Origin: Paenibacillus oryzisoli | Lineage (GTDB): Bacteria > Bacillota > Bacilli > Paenibacillales > NBRC-103111 | Assembly: GCF_001653565.1 (NCBI RefSeq) | Contig: NZ_LYPB01000070.1 | Location: 27,893-91,892, forward strand | Direction: 5' to 3' | DNA length: 64,000 nt | Shown here: positions 52,965 to 62,432 of the stretch, one piece after another | How positions within the stretch are numbered: the stretch's first letter is position 1 | Layout of the letters: each line of letters begins with the position of its first letter | Position numbers and translations under genes: made by a program | The notes under the pieces: generated by a model | Told to the model about the DNA's origin: nothing | Databases searched by the model: none | Seen by the model: the letters and a program-made list of their open reading frames with translations, nothing else

Positions 52965-53987
52965 TTGTCTATGAAAAGAGTAACAAGCTTCGATGTAGCC
53001 AAGCGGGCAGGGGTTTCACGCAGTGTGGTTTCGGCCGTTCTTAACGATACACCAGGCATTGGTGTTAGTAAGGAGAAGCGGGAAGCGGTCCTTGAAGCCA
53101 TCCGCGAGCTCAACTATCATGTCGATGCAAGGGCGAGCGGTATGAAAACAGGGAAGAGCTTCTGTATCGCTGCATTTGGGAATACGCGCAATCCACTGTT
53201 TCTGCAGGTACTCGAAGGTATTCAACGAGCGTGTACGGAGTATGGGTATCATATTCTGCTTAGTGGAGATCCGAGTATGGATCTGAGTAAGCTGGCTGAT
53301 TTCTATTTGCAGCGGAGAATCGATGGTATTATTTCGCTGGATGCACTGAACGCGGTTGACGAGGGTTGGGCTACCCAAAGTAATCAGTTTGGCATACCAT
53401 TCGTTTCCATTGAAGGTTATGCTGAGCAGCCAGAAGTCGTTTCTATTCTGGTAGATTACAAGCGAAGCGTGTATCAGGCTTTGACGTATATGAATAAACG
53501 AGAGGGTATTCATCCCATCTATGTTATTTTTAGAAACGAGCAAGATATCGAAAATTGGGCAGAACGCGACCGTAAAGAAGCCTATTTAACTTGGTGCGAG
53601 CAAAACGCAAGGAATCCCATTGTTCGTGTTATTACGTTGGACGATGAACCTGCAATCACGGAGTTGCTGAAGGGAGTATCGACAGATACATATGAGGGTG
53701 TTCCTTCCTTGTTAGTCAATTGGTCTGTGGCTGTCCCTCTCATGTATCGGGTAGCGTATGAACTTCATCTTCGAATCGGAGAAGATATTCTGCTCACAAG
53801 CGCAGATAATACCAAGCGTAATAATCAAGCTATGCTTCCGATCTTGACTGTCATGGATATCCCTTATGTACGTATGGGGGAATTGGCAGTTCATGCTTTG
53901 AATGAGCAAATGAATGAAGTTAAGGCGCCATCCATGGCTATAAAACTATGGGTCGAAGCAGAGCTTCAGCCTGGTGAAAGCAGTTAA
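52965..53987 (+). CDS. LacI-family repressor of the GH38 gene
   Basis: A 340-residue repressor. The N-terminal helix-turn-helix is typical: TSFDVAKRAGVSRSVVSAVL, with hinge helix YHVDARASGMKTG; the rest is a periplasmic-binding-type sensor core (FGNTRNPLFLQVLEGIQ...). TTG 52965 is the likely start (GAGGTG 8 bases upstream), giving MSMKRVTSFD. The same 16-bp palindrome lies upstream of this gene and of the alpha-mannosidase gene that follows, so it probably represses both and is released by a mannose-containing ligand. Confidence 0.93.
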   Translation: MSMKRVTSFDVAKRAGVSRSVVSAVLNDTPGIGVSKEKREAVLEAIRELNYHVDARASGMKTGKSFCIAAFGNTRNPLFLQVLEGIQRACTEYGYHILLSGDPSMDLSKLADFYLQRRIDGIISLDALNAVDEGWATQSNQFGIPFVSIEGYAEQPEVVSILVDYKRSVYQALTYMNKREGIHPIYVIFRNEQDIENWAERDRKEAYLTWCEQNARNPIVRVITLDDEPAITELLKGVSTDTYEGVPSLLVNWSVAVPLMYRVAYELHLRIGEDILLTSADNTKRNNQAMLPILTVMDIPYVRMGELAVHALNEQMNEVKAPSMAIKLWVEAELQPGESS

Positions 53988-54025
53988 CGAAAGTACTGCT
54001 GACGTCAGGTCTTTTTTTAGGGTAA

Positions 54026-54041
54026 TATAACACGTGTTATA
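54026..54041. promoter_or_regulatory. Palindromic LacI-type operator before GH38 gene
   Basis: The perfect 16-bp palindrome TATAACACGTGTTATA, identical to 52926-52941, ends 20 bases before the GH38 start codon, placed to block transcription. Confidence 0.82.
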
Positions 54042-54061
54042 TAAAGAGGAGAGCGCACATT

Positions 54062-57000
54062 ATGTTCTGGACAATTGACAAATTAACCAAGAGATTGAAC
54101 GAATTAGCCTCGTATCGGTATCGCGAAAGCCAAACCATTGCAACATTTAGCTTCCAAGTGGATGAGCAGAAGGGAAATGGTGTCCGGGAGCCCAATTCCA
54201 ATGAATGGAGCGAAATTAGTGTAGGCGATCGTTGGCAAGGCCGTGACCGGTATGTATGGCTTAAGCAAAAGATAACGATTCCTGCTAAATGGAAGGGGCA
54301 GACGCCGCTGGGTTTATTTGATTTCGGGAGGACGGGACCCGGCAATAATTCGGGATTTGAATCGTTGTTGTTTGTGAACGGACAGCCGTTTCAGGGCGTT
54401 GACTCCAATCATACGGAAGTATTTTTCCCAGAAGATCTAATAGGCTCGGAGGTTGAACTGCTATTTCGCTTATGGTCAGGACTGGAGGGCGGCGGTGTTC
54501 CGAAGGACCAAGTCCATGAGCTCCTTAGAGCGGATATTGCTGTGTTAGATGAAGCGACTGACGATTTATACTACACAGGCCGGGCTATTCTGGAAACGGT
54601 TAAACTGCTTAACGAAAACCAGGCAGAGCGTCAAGAGTTGCTGAAGGCGATCGATCGCGCGTTCTTGAAGCTCGATTGGTCCCGTCCAGGCTCGGAGACG
54701 TTCTATGCCTCTATACGTGAGGCTCAGACTTTCTTGGCAAATGAAGCGGCTGGGTGGGAGCAACGACATGCCGTCACAGTGCGCTGTATCGGGCACACGC
54801 ATATCGATGTCGCCTGGTTATGGCGATTAACGCATACACGAGAGAAGTCTGCTAGATCTTTTTCCACAGTCCTGCGTCTCATGGAGAAATATCCAGAGTA
54901 TGTATTCTTACAAACACAACCGCAGCTATATGAATATATGAAGACCGACTATCCTGACATTTATGAGCAAATGAAGAAAAGGATCGCAGAAGGGCGCTGG
55001 GAAGCAGGCGGCGCGATGTGGTTGGAAGCAGATTGCAATCTGACGAGCGGGGAATCTCTGGTTCGACAGCTGCTCTATGGCACACAATTCCTACGTAATG
55101 AATTCGGTGTCGAGTGTAAATATTTGTGGCTGCCTGATGTGTTCGGCTATAGCTGGGCATTGCCGCAAATTCTACAAAAGTCAGGAATCAACACGTTTAT
55201 GACTACCAAAATCAGCTGGAACCAATACAATCGCATGCCGCACGATACGTTTCAGTGGCGAGGGATGGATGGGACAGAGGTTCTTACACATTTCGTCACA
55301 ACCCCGGAAGTACCGGGTTCGACAGTATGGTGGTACACGTATAATGGCGCGGTTGAGCCTTTTTCAGTCAAAGGTATCTGGGATACGTATCGTGATAAAG
55401 AAGTGAATCAAGAGTTGCTGTTGTCCTATGGGTATGGTGATGGCGGCGGTGGCGTGAATCGGGATATGTTAGAGATGAGACGTCGCTTGGAGCACATGCC
55501 AGGATTGCCGAAGGTTGTTACGGGGCGAGTCGATGACTATTTTGAAAAGTTGAATGAGACGGTGAAATCGACAGACAGCTATGTGCATACATGGGATGGG
55601 GAGTTGTATCTCGAGTACCACCGTGGAACCTACACCAGCCAGGCTTATAATAAACGGATGAATCGCAAATTAGAGCTGCTATATAGGGAAGCGGAATGGC
55701 TGCAAGTGTTACAAGCTGTAGTAGCGGGGGCAGATTGGCGTCAATATCCAAGTACCGAGCTGTATGAAGGATGGAAAATTGTGCTGCGCAATCAGTTCCA
55801 CGATATTATTCCAGGTTCTTCGATCCCCGAGGTGTATGAAGATTCACGTTTGGAATATGCGGAAGCTGAACAGATTGGACGGAAGGCTATTCGTGGGGCA
55901 GCTGCAGAGCTGATCGCTGCAACCGAAACCGATCATAGGTCGTTTACGATATGGAATAGCGCTTCTTTTGCCAGAGAAGAGATCGTGGTTATCCCTGTGA
56001 ATGAGGTTGGGACGCAAGGGCAGTGGGTGGATACTGCCGGGCAGGTGCTGTCCTCTCAACTAGAGGGGGATCAATGGCTGGTGCTTGTATCGCAAGTGCC
56101 GTCACTTGGATGGAACACCATTGCTTTCCAAGAAGCAGCAGTGGATGTAGAGAGCACAAATAGCTTCGAAATGGGCTCAATCGCTCAAGGTATTTCGACC
56201 CCTTTCTATAACATCCGTTGGAATGAAGCAGGTCAATTACTAAGCATTTGGGATAAGACAAGTGAGCGAGAGGTCTTGGCTGAAGGCGAACGCGGCAATG
56301 TGCTGCAAGTGTTTGAGGATAAGCCGAAGGACTTTGAGGCGTGGGATGTTGATATTTTTTATGGGGAAAAAATGCGAGAAGTCACGGCGCTTAAATCTGT
56401 CAGCTTGGCCGAAACTGGACCGCTGCGTGCGGTTGTGGTGTTCGCGTGGTCCTACATGGACTCAACGATTCAACAGGAAATGATCGTTTATGCGGACAGC
56501 AGACGGATTGATTTTGCAACCAAAGTAGACTGGCAAGAACGCCAACAACTGCTCAAAGTTGCTTTCCCTGTGTCCGTTCGGTCCACGGAAGCTACGTATG
56601 ACATTCAATTCGGGAATGTGAAACGGCCAACCCATTGGAATACGAGCTGGGATTATGCGCGTTTTGAAAGTGTCGGTCATCAATGGGTGGATTTATCTGA
56701 GCGCGGCTATGGGGTTAGTTTGCTAAATGATTGCAAATACGGTCATGACATCAAGGATCATACGATTCGGCTATCGCTGATTAAATCTGCGACCTACCCC
56801 GATCCGCATGCCGATCAAGGTGCTCACGAGTTTATGTATGCATTGCTGCCGCACCAAGGGGACTGGGTAGAAGGCGAGACGGTGAAAGAAGCGTGGGCGC
56901 TGAACAATCCACTGCATTATTCAGCCGGACGCACATCGGTGGATGCGCAAGCATTGTTCCGTCTTTCCTCGGAGCATGTTCTTGTGGACGCGGTAAAAAA

Positions 57001-57205
57001 AGCAGAAGACAGCGACGCACTTATCGTTCGTCTCCACGAATTTACGGGATCACGACATAGCGTTACCCTTACAAGTGATTATACCGTGAAGTCTTGGCAG
57101 GAGTGCGATCTCATGGAGAGACCCGTCGGAGAAGTGATCGAAGGAGACAGGATAGAGATCTTCATTAAACCTTATGAGATTCGTACGTTTAAGGTGACGC
57201 TGTAA
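54062..57205 (+). CDS. GH38 alpha-mannosidase
   Basis: A 1047-residue cytoplasmic alpha-mannosidase of the long class II type. After a 240-residue N-terminal beta/helical region, the catalytic domain opens with CIGHTHIDVAWLWRL (zinc ligands His and Asp). The nucleophile is the Asp in WLPDVFGYSWALPQ. A further zinc-site His is in RNQFHDIIPGSSI. C-terminal beta domains fill the rest; length is normal. ATG 54062 follows AGAGGAG by 8 bases. It is preceded by a LacI operator and the LacI gene. An imported oligosaccharide from xanthan would carry alpha-mannose on glucose once the unsaturated uronic acid is removed, which fits this enzyme. Confidence 0.94.
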   Translation: MFWTIDKLTKRLNELASYRYRESQTIATFSFQVDEQKGNGVREPNSNEWSEISVGDRWQGRDRYVWLKQKITIPAKWKGQTPLGLFDFGRTGPGNNSGFESLLFVNGQPFQGVDSNHTEVFFPEDLIGSEVELLFRLWSGLEGGGVPKDQVHELLRADIAVLDEATDDLYYTGRAILETVKLLNENQAERQELLKAIDRAFLKLDWSRPGSETFYASIREAQTFLANEAAGWEQRHAVTVRCIGHTHIDVAWLWRLTHTREKSARSFSTVLRLMEKYPEYVFLQTQPQLYEYMKTDYPDIYEQMKKRIAEGRWEAGGAMWLEADCNLTSGESLVRQLLYGTQFLRNEFGVECKYLWLPDVFGYSWALPQILQKSGINTFMTTKISWNQYNRMPHDTFQWRGMDGTEVLTHFVTTPEVPGSTVWWYTYNGAVEPFSVKGIWDTYRDKEVNQELLLSYGYGDGGGGVNRDMLEMRRRLEHMPGLPKVVTGRVDDYFEKLNETVKSTDSYVHTWDGELYLEYHRGTYTSQAYNKRMNRKLELLYREAEWLQVLQAVVAGADWRQYPSTELYEGWKIVLRNQFHDIIPGSSIPEVYEDSRLEYAEAEQIGRKAIRGAAAELIAATETDHRSFTIWNSASFAREEIVVIPVNEVGTQGQWVDTAGQVLSSQLEGDQWLVLVSQVPSLGWNTIAFQEAAVDVESTNSFEMGSIAQGISTPFYNIRWNEAGQLLSIWDKTSEREVLAEGERGNVLQVFEDKPKDFEAWDVDIFYGEKMREVTALKSVSLAETGPLRAVVVFAWSYMDSTIQQEMIVYADSRRIDFATKVDWQERQQLLKVAFPVSVRSTEATYDIQFGNVKRPTHWNTSWDYARFESVGHQWVDLSERGYGVSLLNDCKYGHDIKDHTIRLSLIKSATYPDPHADQGAHEFMYALLPHQGDWVEGETVKEAWALNNPLHYSAGRTSVDAQALFRLSSEHVLVDAVKKAEDSDALIVRLHEFTGSRHSVTLTSDYTVKSWQECDLMERPVGEVIEGDRIEIFIKPYEIRTFKVTL

Positions 57206-57216
57206 GTAGGATGGAG

Positions 57217-57259
57217 AGGCAGTCCGAGTAGATGTATCTACTTTTGGGACTGCCTTTTT
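57217..57259 (+). terminator. Terminator after GH38 gene
   Basis: AGGCAGTCC (57217-57225) pairs with GGACTGCCT (57247-57255), with an inner GTAGAT/ATCTAC stem, then TTTTTG. The rest of the gap to 57467 shows no clear feature. Confidence 0.85.
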
Positions 57260-57467
57260 GCATATTGTTTCCATACAGTTTCGATACCTGTTGAGTACCG
57301 AACTTGCTAGAGAAGAAGGGATAGAATTAGCTGCATAATTTCCATTTAATGCAAGTCGAGTAGCTCGCATTGTTGAAATGCCATTGCAACCAGCCATTCC
57401 AAGCACCGCCAGTTTTCATCAACTACCAGTTCTCAGCCGACTTCTCCAACCAGCTCCTCCAACAAAT

Positions 57468-58334
57468 TCACTCCACATGCTCAGGCCTTCCAGCCAGCCA
57501 ATCCTCCAAAGTAGCCACACGCGTTGGATATTGGTGGCTTCTTGCTAAGAAGCCGATGCCATGTTGGATCATGGGATCCTGATCTGTTGGCTGATAGCGA
57601 AGGTCAACACTCCAACGAACCGTATCGGACATGTTCGGGGTGGACATGTGAAGGCAGCGATCGTTGAACAAAATTGCGCTTCCGGCAGGTACGGGCAGGG
57701 CAACGGCTTCTGTTTTGCCAAGTTGACTGTCTTTGAGTGCGGTATAGCCTGTACCTGTGTGGGTTTCACGATGCCACTTGAGTACACGTTTACGATGTGT
57801 CTGAGGTTTGATATGAAGGCAGCCATTCACCTTAGTCGCGTCGACAAGCGGAATCCAGACGGTAATAACAGGGTTCGCATTCGCATCCGGCCAATAGGAT
57901 TTATCTTGATGCCAAGGTACTGCGCCAGCTGCTACTTTGGGGACTTTCGGGCGTACATTGTAAACAGGATTTGCGAATAGTTCACCGCCAATTAATGATT
58001 CTACTGCATCCAGTATTTTTGGATTGCTCATCAAGGTGAAGTAGCCAGGGATACGATCACGCCAGCTTCGACCGTATTTCAGGAAGGTTTCAGCGGACAG
58101 ATTCTGGAATAGCTCAGCTAAGCGATTGGGAAAGGGACGATCTTCAAGTTTGTCTGTAATTAGTCCATCCGTGAACAATTCATTCGCAATCATAGATACC
58201 TTTTCAGTCATCGCTTCTCGGGCAGAGGCTAAGTCCTCTTCAGACAATAAGTGGGGAATAATAAGATAACCCTGTTCCTCATAAAACTTCGACTGTTCGG
58301 TAGTCAAACTTCCGCTTCCATTTTGCTTTATCAA
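57468..58334 (-). CDS. Phytanoyl-CoA dioxygenase (PhyH)-family oxygenase
   Basis: A 288-residue non-haem Fe(II)/2-oxoglutarate oxygenase. The iron motif is HQD in AVPWHQDKSYWPD, with a distal His in FNDRCLHMSTPNMSD and a 2-oxoglutarate-binding Arg in TVRWSVDLRYQP. The frame extends back to 58424, but TTG 58334 follows GGAGGGTGAG and gives a normal N-terminus (QSKFYEEQGYLIIPHLLSEE). It is divergent from an AraC regulator that starts at 58474. Such pairs are frequent in Paenibacillus sugar regions; the substrate is unknown. Confidence 0.88.
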   Translation of the reverse strand: MIKQNGSGSLTTEQSKFYEEQGYLIIPHLLSEEDLASAREAMTEKVSMIANELFTDGLITDKLEDRPFPNRLAELFQNLSAETFLKYGRSWRDRIPGYFTLMSNPKILDAVESLIGGELFANPVYNVRPKVPKVAAGAVPWHQDKSYWPDANANPVITVWIPLVDATKVNGCLHIKPQTHRKRVLKWHRETHTGTGYTALKDSQLGKTEAVALPVPAGSAILFNDRCLHMSTPNMSDTVRWSVDLRYQPTDQDPMIQHGIGFLARSHQYPTRVATLEDWLAGRPEHVE

Positions 58335-58473
58335 CCTACTCACCCTCCAATATGTGTTGTAATATAGAAAATATAACACTTGAGGTGGACGATGTATTTG
58401 CTTCTGTGTCCGTCTGTTGATCAATTCTTCCGGTCATTCTTTTCGCCAAATTACTTTCGATTGTGAGGTTATC

Positions 58474-59331
58474 ATGACATCTTTGACGGCTGTTAGTCCC
58501 TATGTAAGAGTGGGGCATTATTATCAATTTCCTGTTGAACGCAATCAAGCTGAGGCTAGCAGAATTGGATATTGCTATGCGTTTCATTTCGTTGCTGGAG
58601 GCAAAGGGACGGTTTCCACCAAGGGGAAAACATACCCTGTAAAGAAAGGTGATCTGATCTATTTTCCACCTGAAGTGGAGCACTCCTTTTATGCCAATTC
58701 CGATCATCCGCTTTCCACGTATAACCTGTATTGTGATCTCTGGAATTATCCATTGAGAAGCCGTCAACATCTCGTTTGGGATGAAGCTGACTTTAAGCGA
58801 GAGTTGTTAACACAGATAGTCCCATGTACAGAGCTGAACATGTTGCCTGTCGTTACACCCATCCAGCATGATGCTTCCCTTGGTCAATTATTCATTCATG
58901 CCGTGTCTCAGTCGAGAAGAAACGATCACTACTCCGAATTAATTGTAAGCAATCTCCTCAAGGCATTCCTCCTAGCACTTGTACAAATAGCTGCAACGCC
59001 ACATTTCATCGATTACCGCATGATTCCGATCATTGAGCGCATGGATAGGGAGGCGAACGCGAGTCGAGGATATGACGAATGGATGAACCAATGCGGTCTT
59101 CGCAAAACGCAATTTCATGAGCTTTTCAAACAAGCAACAGGGGTTTCGCCCAAAGCATACTGGACGCAAGCCATTATGAGGCAAGTTGAAGCAGCCCTGT
59201 GGGAAAGCAACCGATCGATTACGTCAATTGCGGAGGATTTCGGGTACTCATCGGTACACCATTTCACCAAGCAATTCACACAATTTCATGGTGTATCTCC
59301 AACGGAGTTCCGCAGGAGGAAGGGGGAGTAG
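58474..59331 (+). CDS. AraC-family regulator divergent from PhyH gene
   Basis: A 285-residue regulator with an N-terminal cupin domain (GKGTVSTKGKTYPVKKGDLI, VEHSFYA) and a C-terminal DNA-binding domain (SITSIAEDFGYSSVHHFTKQ followed by GVSPTEFRRRKGE). The first helix-turn-helix (YDEWMNQCGLRKTQFHELFK) departs from consensus. ATG 58474 is chosen for TGAGGT 7 bases upstream; an earlier ATG at 58417 lacks a ribosome site. It probably controls the dioxygenase gene across the 139-base divergent region. Confidence 0.9.
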   Translation: MTSLTAVSPYVRVGHYYQFPVERNQAEASRIGYCYAFHFVAGGKGTVSTKGKTYPVKKGDLIYFPPEVEHSFYANSDHPLSTYNLYCDLWNYPLRSRQHLVWDEADFKRELLTQIVPCTELNMLPVVTPIQHDASLGQLFIHAVSQSRRNDHYSELIVSNLLKAFLLALVQIAATPHFIDYRMIPIIERMDREANASRGYDEWMNQCGLRKTQFHELFKQATGVSPKAYWTQAIMRQVEAALWESNRSITSIAEDFGYSSVHHFTKQFTQFHGVSPTEFRRRKGE

Positions 59332-59608
59332 GATAACTGCATTAACGGCATCTTGGTTATGGAGACACCTTTTTACTACCTCTTCATAAGACCATTGCAT
59401 GAGCAGGGCATAAACTGCACCTCGAGGGAACAACAGTTTCCGCCGCGAAGATTACTTTTTAAATAAATAGGCATGCTTGCCACTCATCTGCAGTAAATTA
59501 ATACATATGGCAATAGAGTCGATCTGCCAAGCGTTCAATCAGTGTTTAAATTCATATGAAAATAGGTTATGATAGGGAATGAAATCATAATAGAAAGTGG
59601 GATCCATA

Positions 59609-60319
59609 GTGGGACGTAAGTGGAATAACATAAAAGAGAAGAAAGCTTCAAATGATGCAAGTACAAGTCGCGTGTACGCGAAGTTCGGCCTAGAAATTTA
59701 TGTAGCTGCACGTAAAGGTGAACCCGATCCGGAATCGAACCGTGCGCTGAAAGTCGTTCTTGAGCGAGCCAAAACGTATAATGTTCCGAAAGCGATCATT
59801 GATCGTGCAATCAATAAAGCCAAAGGCAGCTCCGATGAAATCTATGAAGAGCTTCGTTATGAAGGCTTTGGACCAAATGGTTCCATGGTCATTGTGGACA
59901 CGCTAACGAATAATGTCAACCGCACCGCGTCAAGTGTTCGTGCCGCATTCAGTAAAAATGGCGGTAACATGGGAGTCACAGGTTCTGTAGCTTACATGTT
60001 CGATGCGACAGCGGCAATCGGTATTGAAGATAAAAGCATGGATGAGATCATGGAAATTCTGATGGAAGCGGATGTGAACGTGCGTGATCTTCTTGAAGAA
60101 GAAGACATGATCATGGTATATGCGGAGCCAGAAGAATTCCACGCCGTTCAAGAGGCACTTAAGCAGGCTGGCATCACGGAATTCGCAGTTGCTGAGTTGA
60201 CGATGATTGCTCAAAACAACGTAACATTATCCGATGATGCACAAGTTCAATTCGATAAAATGATTGACGCTTTGGAAGATTTAGAAGATGTTCAACAAGT
60301 GTATCATAACGTGGAATAG
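59609..60319 (+). CDS. yeeI: YebC/PmpR-family protein, YeeI-like
   Basis: A 236-residue protein of the YebC family, of which some members act as transcription regulators and others assist ribosomes at proline stretches. The sequence is close to Bacillus subtilis Yee[21 protein letters not shown] at the N-terminus, [20 protein letters not shown] and [22 protein letters not shown] blocks. GTG 59609 gives exactly the YeeI start MGRKWNN; an in-frame GTG at 59597 has no support. Single gene; it marks the last clearly chromosomal-core gene before the AT-rich accessory tail. Confidence 0.93.
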   Translation: MGRKWNNIKEKKASNDASTSRVYAKFGLEIYVAARKGEPDPESNRALKVVLERAKTYNVPKAIIDRAINKAKGSSDEIYEELRYEGFGPNGSMVIVDTLTNNVNRTASSVRAAFSKNGGNMGVTGSVAYMFDATAAIGIEDKSMDEIMEILMEADVNVRDLLEEEDMIMVYAEPEEFHAVQEALKQAGITEFAVAELTMIAQNNVTLSDDAQVQFDKMIDALEDLEDVQQVYHNVE

Positions 60320-60547
60320 AATGTTAAAATTGCTACAAGCTTGATTTATCAACGTTTTTGCTTGTTGTGTAGTTGTTCTCACTTGTTCAAACGTGTGATT
60401 TTGCCGACTTTTACTAATCAACTATGATATACAAAGCTGATTTTTATTGTAAATGCGGTGATATACATTTTTTGTTTCCAAGAAGAAAAAAACTAACATG
60501 AACTCACTATTTGTATGGAACTAATATCATACAAGGAGTGAGTTTTT

Positions 60548-60962
60548 ATGTTGTTTGAAGACGTTTTAAAAAATTTCTTTTCGATTTGGACATTAAAAAT
60601 GATTCAGTACGAACGAAAAAAGGTTATAAAAACAAACAACTTAGCTTTCTTAAATTTTTAAAAAAATGAGTTTAACCTTACTGAGATTGAAGAGGTTTCT
60701 ACAAGTAATATCAAGGCATATTTGATGAACACGACAGCAAGCTTATAACATAATCAATGTTGCTACTAGGTGCGTTGGAATAGAAGATAACATAGGAACA
60801 CATACACTTCGTAAGACCTTTGCTTATTTTGCCTATAAAGCAGGAACGGATATTGTGTTGTTGCAACAGATTTTTAATCATTCATCACCATCTGTAACAT
60901 TACGCTATATTGGCATTTTACAAGACGATATGGATAATGTGATAATAAATTTGAATCTATAA
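60548..60962 (+). pseudogene. Broken tyrosine recombinase (integrase)
   Basis: Pieces of a phage-type integrase in three shifted frames. An N-terminal core-binding part reads FLFDLDIKNDSVRTKKGYKN and then QLSFLKFLKK; after a stop and shift it continues EFNLTEIEEVSTSNIKAYLM. The middle of the catalytic domain is missing. The C-terminal part (60729-60962) reads GTHTLRKTFAYFAYKAGTDI, then LQQIFNHSSPSVTLRYIG, containing the H-x-x-R and the H/Tyr boxes, with the catalytic Tyr in RYIG. Internal deletion and frameshifts make it inactive. It is a sign of past mobile-element insertion at this AT-rich end. The stretch 60320-60547 before it holds nothing recognisable. Confidence 0.8.
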
Positions 60963-60980
60963 ACAAGAAGGTGTGAGCAA

Positions 60981-61550
60981 ATGCTTAATTATGGCGAAGA
61001 ATTAGTGTATTGGTACTTAAGATTAAATGGGTTCTTTCTTATTGATAATTTTGTGCTTCATAAAGATAATTTAAATAGAACTTCTGATTCAGATTTACTA
61101 GCGGTTAGATTCCCATATGTCCATGAAGAAGTAGGTGGGCGAGCAGATGATTGGGATTCACGTTTGTTTGAGAACCTTCACAAAGATAAAATTTTAGGGC
61201 TTATTTGTGAAGTGAAAACAGGAAGCTTTAATGAAAATGACTTGTTTAAGGAACATAACATACAAAAAGCGTTTGGCAGGTTTGGGTTTATACAAGATTA
61301 TGATAAAGCTTCAAGAGAATTACTAGAGTTTGGAAAGTTCGAAACAGATAATTATCAAGTGAAGAAATTACTAGTATCACGCAAGAAGGAAGTGGTAAGT
61401 GAAGAATACATTCATATAAGTCTAATTCAAATTCGTAAGTTCATATCGAATAGAATAAGAAAATATCAAGATCGTAAGTTTGGAGATAGAATGTTTTTCC
61501 CTTCCTCATTATTGCAATATATGATATGGGAAGAGCAACTAAAAAGATAA
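60981..61550 (+). CDS. Putative PD-(D/E)XK nuclease-like protein
   Basis: A 189-residue protein of unknown role. The order of motifs matches the PD-(D/E)XK nuclease core: helix with Glu (GEELVYWYLRLNG), Asp in TSDSDLLAVRFP, and Glu-x-Lys in GLICEVKTGSF. This fold is used by restriction and repair nucleases. It starts with ATG 60981 right after the integrase remnant (AGAAGGTG ribosome site), is AT-rich like the rest of the tail, and is followed by a terminator. It could be an accessory defence or housekeeping gene carried on the lost element. Fold moderately supported, function unknown. Confidence 0.65.
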   Translation: MLNYGEELVYWYLRLNGFFLIDNFVLHKDNLNRTSDSDLLAVRFPYVHEEVGGRADDWDSRLFENLHKDKILGLICEVKTGSFNENDLFKEHNIQKAFGRFGFIQDYDKASRELLEFGKFETDNYQVKKLLVSRKKEVVSEEYIHISLIQIRKFISNRIRKYQDRKFGDRMFFPSSLLQYMIWEEQLKR

Positions 61551-61564
61551 AAGTTTGAAAATCG

Positions 61565-61595
61565 AAGCACCTTTTATTAAGGGGTGCTTTTTCTT
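61565..61595 (+). terminator. Terminator after PD-(D/E)XK-like gene
   Basis: AAGCACC (61565-61571) pairs with GGTGCTT (61583-61589), extended by CTT/AAG, then a T-rich TTTTCTTG. The remaining gap to 61870 is AT-rich with no feature recognised. Confidence 0.75.
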
Positions 61596-61870
61596 GTTTT
61601 TATTTGGCAATAGGGGGGCGTGGTTAAAATATATATAGTTATTGGTTTTTTACGCATACCCCCTATGCACTCCCAGGCAGCGACTCTCATCTAAATTTGG
61701 GCGATAACTTATCATCAACAAAGATTCACCAAATGTACAGTGTTCCGTAGCCAAGTTAAACTTGAAAAAGATTTTAACTAAAGTATATTTTTGGTAATAT
61801 TTATATTGTCCACCAACGTTCGACAGATGTAAAATAGTCTTTAATAACTGAATTACAAAAGGAGAGCGCA

Positions 61871-62404
61871 ATGATAACAACAGAAAATTTAACCTCAAAA
61901 AAATTAAATATTAAAGGTAAGCTATCTTATCAAGATTTTAAAGATTTCCAATTTCTCCATTCAAAGAATAAACTATGGCTTCAAATCGTTTACTTGTTCG
62001 TAATTTATATGATTGTTGTACTCATTCAATCTTCATTTTCAACTGACTTGTTAGCTGTATTTATTCTAAGTGGTATAGTGATAAGTGTTGTAATTGCTCT
62101 AATTTCAAAAATCATTATTAATTACAAGCATAAAAGCGTGTTTAATAGTTATAAGCTAATTCATAAGGAGTATATGTACACTTTCGACGATGATGGAATT
62201 AGTACTGACTCTGAAGTAGGAAATGGTAAAGTTAAATGGAGTGAAGTGTATAAAGCAAAGCAGAATAAGAAGCTGCATTTAGTATATATTGCTAAAAATC
62301 AAGCTCTGATAATTCCAAGATCATTTTTTGAAAGTGCTGTGCAAATAAAGGAACTTGAATTATTACTACGTAATAATCTTTCGATTAAACAATACAAAAG
62401 ATAA
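61871..62404 (+). CDS. YcxB-like membrane protein
   Basis: A 177-residue protein. A short N-terminal beta-like part is followed by two transmembrane helices (about 40-58 and 65-88: LQIVYLFVIYMIVVLIQSSF and LLAVFILSGIVISVVIALIS). A soluble C-terminal domain ends with VKWSEVYKAKQ...LVYIAKNQALIIPRSFF, the YcxB pattern (W-x-E-V and I-I-P-R). Family function is unknown. The ribosome site is AAAGGAGAG before ATG 61871. It lies in the AT-rich accessory tail. Confidence 0.75.
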   Translation: MITTENLTSKKLNIKGKLSYQDFKDFQFLHSKNKLWLQIVYLFVIYMIVVLIQSSFSTDLLAVFILSGIVISVVIALISKIIINYKHKSVFNSYKLIHKEYMYTFDDDGISTDSEVGNGKVKWSEVYKAKQNKKLHLVYIAKNQALIIPRSFFESAVQIKELELLLRNNLSIKQYKR

Positions 62405-62432
62405 CAAACCAACATAAGGGTAGGATCAATGA

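Noticed and set aside
57050..57406. A 118-residue minus-strand frame after the GH38 gene, considered as a regulator fragment
   Set aside because: No convincing helix-turn-helix; it overlaps the mannosidase end and its terminator.
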